Below the pieces are notes generated by a model that worked only from the letters and a program-made list of their open reading frames with translations, was not told the DNA's origin and did not search any database. Shown one piece after another: positions 63,192 through 64,000 of a DNA stretch of 64,000 nucleotides (position 1 is its first letter; each line of letters starts with the position of its first letter). Source of the stretch: Flavobacterium tegetincola DSM 22377 (GTDB lineage: Bacteria > Bacteroidota > Bacteroidia > Flavobacteriales > Flavobacteriaceae). The translations under genes and the position numbers were made by a program. The stretch is from contig NZ_KE384384.1 in the NCBI RefSeq assembly GCF_000425485.1, positions 268,037 through 332,036 on the forward strand, written 5' to 3'.

Positions 63192-63884
63192 ATGAACTCA
63201 AAAAAACACCATTTAGTATTCTTCACCGGTGCCGGAATAAGTCAAGAAAGCGGACTAGGCACGTTTAGAGGACAATCGGGAATGTGGGAAAATCACAACA
63301 TAGAAGAAATTGCATCTCCAGAAGGCTTTGCCAAAAACCCACAACTAGTTTTAGATTTCTATAATGCACGAAGAAAAGAATTAGAGATTGCAATCCCCAA
63401 CGAAGCTCATAATTTAATTGCCAAATTAGAAGAGAAATATGAAGTGACCATAATCACTCAAAATATTGATGATTTGCATGAAAGAGCTGGTTCTTCCAAC
63501 ATTTTACATTTACATGGTGAACTCACAAAATCGAGAAGCTCCATTAATGAAAATTTAATTTACGACTATAAAGATTCATTAAAAGTTGGCGATGTAGCGG
63601 AAGATGGAAGCCAATTACGTCCGCATGTCGTATGGTTTGGAGAAGAAGTTACGAAAATTAAAAAGGCAATTGAAATTACTCAAAATGCAGATTTGTTCAT
63701 CATTATTGGAAGCTCAATGATTGTTCATCCAGCGGCCGCACTTTTATTGGCAGTTCCTTTCGAATCAGATACCGTTTACATCGATCCAAACCCATCAGTT
63801 GAGGAGGGAATCAATCTATTAGTAATCAAAGAAAAAGCAACTACGGGTTTAAAACTTCTGGTAGAAGAATATTTACCGCAGTAG
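63192..63884 (+). CDS. Sir2-family NAD-dependent protein deacylase lacking the Cys4 zinc site
   Basis: A 230-residue sirtuin with FFTGAGISQESGLGTFRG for NAD, ITQNIDDLHERAG, the catalytic His in ILHLHGEL, and PHVVWFGEEV. FYNARR supplies the Tyr-x-x-Arg pair that in CobB and SIRT5 prefers succinyl or other acidic acyl groups. No cysteines occur in the region where most sirtuins hold their structural zinc (after HLHGEL), so the small domain is zinc-free. It probably removes acyl groups from lysines of metabolic enzymes. It stands alone on the plus strand. Confidence 0.9.
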   Translation: MNSKKHHLVFFTGAGISQESGLGTFRGQSGMWENHNIEEIASPEGFAKNPQLVLDFYNARRKELEIAIPNEAHNLIAKLEEKYEVTIITQNIDDLHERAGSSNILHLHGELTKSRSSINENLIYDYKDSLKVGDVAEDGSQLRPHVVWFGEEVTKIKKAIEITQNADLFIIIGSSMIVHPAAALLLAVPFESDTVYIDPNPSVEEGINLLVIKEKATTGLKLLVEEYLPQ

Positions 63885-64000
63885 AAGCAAGCTCACCCGA
63901 TAGCTCAAATTTGCAATCCGCAATATTTCCTCCCAATATTCGATAGCGCGGATTTTCAATACGTGCCTAATCTTATAATCAACGCTTTATAAATATCACT
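63885..64000. other. Window edge, non-coding
   Basis: No gene is visible. ACCCGATAGCTCAAATTTGC resembles part of the 62.8-kb palindrome cluster, and an AATATT-rich inverted segment (GCAATATTTCC with CCAATATTCG) follows. Confidence 0.4.

Overview
The window is AT-rich and looks like a chromosome segment from a member of the Bacteroidota, most likely Flavobacteriaceae. The evidence is a type IX secretion sorting domain, a UpxY-type antiterminator, a Bacteroidota-style Wza/Wzc pair, TAnnTTTG-type -7 promoter boxes, a CtlX-type deiminase, a four-helix-bundle protein, and DUF3570/DUF4266/DUF3347 proteins. I see no rRNA, tRNA, CRISPR array, intact insertion sequence or prophage.

Positions 1-28.5 kb form one leftward (minus strand) Wzx/Wzy-type surface polysaccharide locus. 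It runs from the export pair wza-wzc through nucleotide-sugar genes: UDP-glucose dehydrogenase, rmlB, a cytidylyltransferase-like gene, a UDP-HexNAc(A) 4-epimerase, a TviB-type dehydrogenase, a UDP-GlcA 4-epimerase and rmlA. The flippase, a DegT aminotransferase, a PglD/NeuD-like acetyltransferase, a formyltransferase, six glycosyltransferases of GT2 or GT4 type and UDP-galactopyranose mutase follow. Last come a methyltransferase broken by a stop, a TupA-like ATP-grasp protein, an OafA-type acyltransferase, a CapA-like protein and an EpsG-like polymerase cut by the left edge. Together these predict a glycan with uronic acids (GlcA/GalA, GalNAcA type), galactofuranose and an N-acylated 4-amino-4,6-dideoxyhexose. 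A upxY gene sits inside the locus, flanked by about 330 bp of non-coding sequence on each side. recR lies just upstream of wza.

Positions 29-43 kb run rightward. A sodium:solute symporter is followed by a four-gene cassette (thioredoxin-like, ApbE, DUF4266 mini-lipoprotein, DUF3570 barrel) that looks like an extracytoplasmic flavinylation or redox module. Next is a copper-handling island: a Cys-rich secreted peptide, two secreted HMA proteins, a barrel-like protein, a Cu(I) P-type ATPase, a DUF305 membrane protein and a multicopper oxidase with an unusual C-terminal extension. A strong terminator closes it. The spaces between these modules hold arrays of a degenerate 7-bp repeat.

Positions 43-64 kb are mixed housekeeping and envelope genes. 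They include two secreted proteins, one a reprolysin-type metalloprotease with GEVED and Ca-binding TSP3 repeats, then a CoA-binding protein, a CarboxypepD_reg-like protein, MarC, an SDR/DUF2867 protein and a CpeT-like lipoprotein. Two guanidino-group-modifying enzymes flank a broken four-helix-bundle gene. Citrate synthase, a leucine-rich T9SS-secreted protein, a LytS/LytTR-type two-component pair, enolase and a sirtuin complete the region.

Three reading frames are interrupted or joined by single in-frame stops: TAG in the methyltransferase, TGA in the four-helix-bundle gene, and TAA between the thioredoxin-like gene and a signal-less ApbE. Those, the flavinylation-type cassette and the heptamer arrays are the least ordinary parts of the window.
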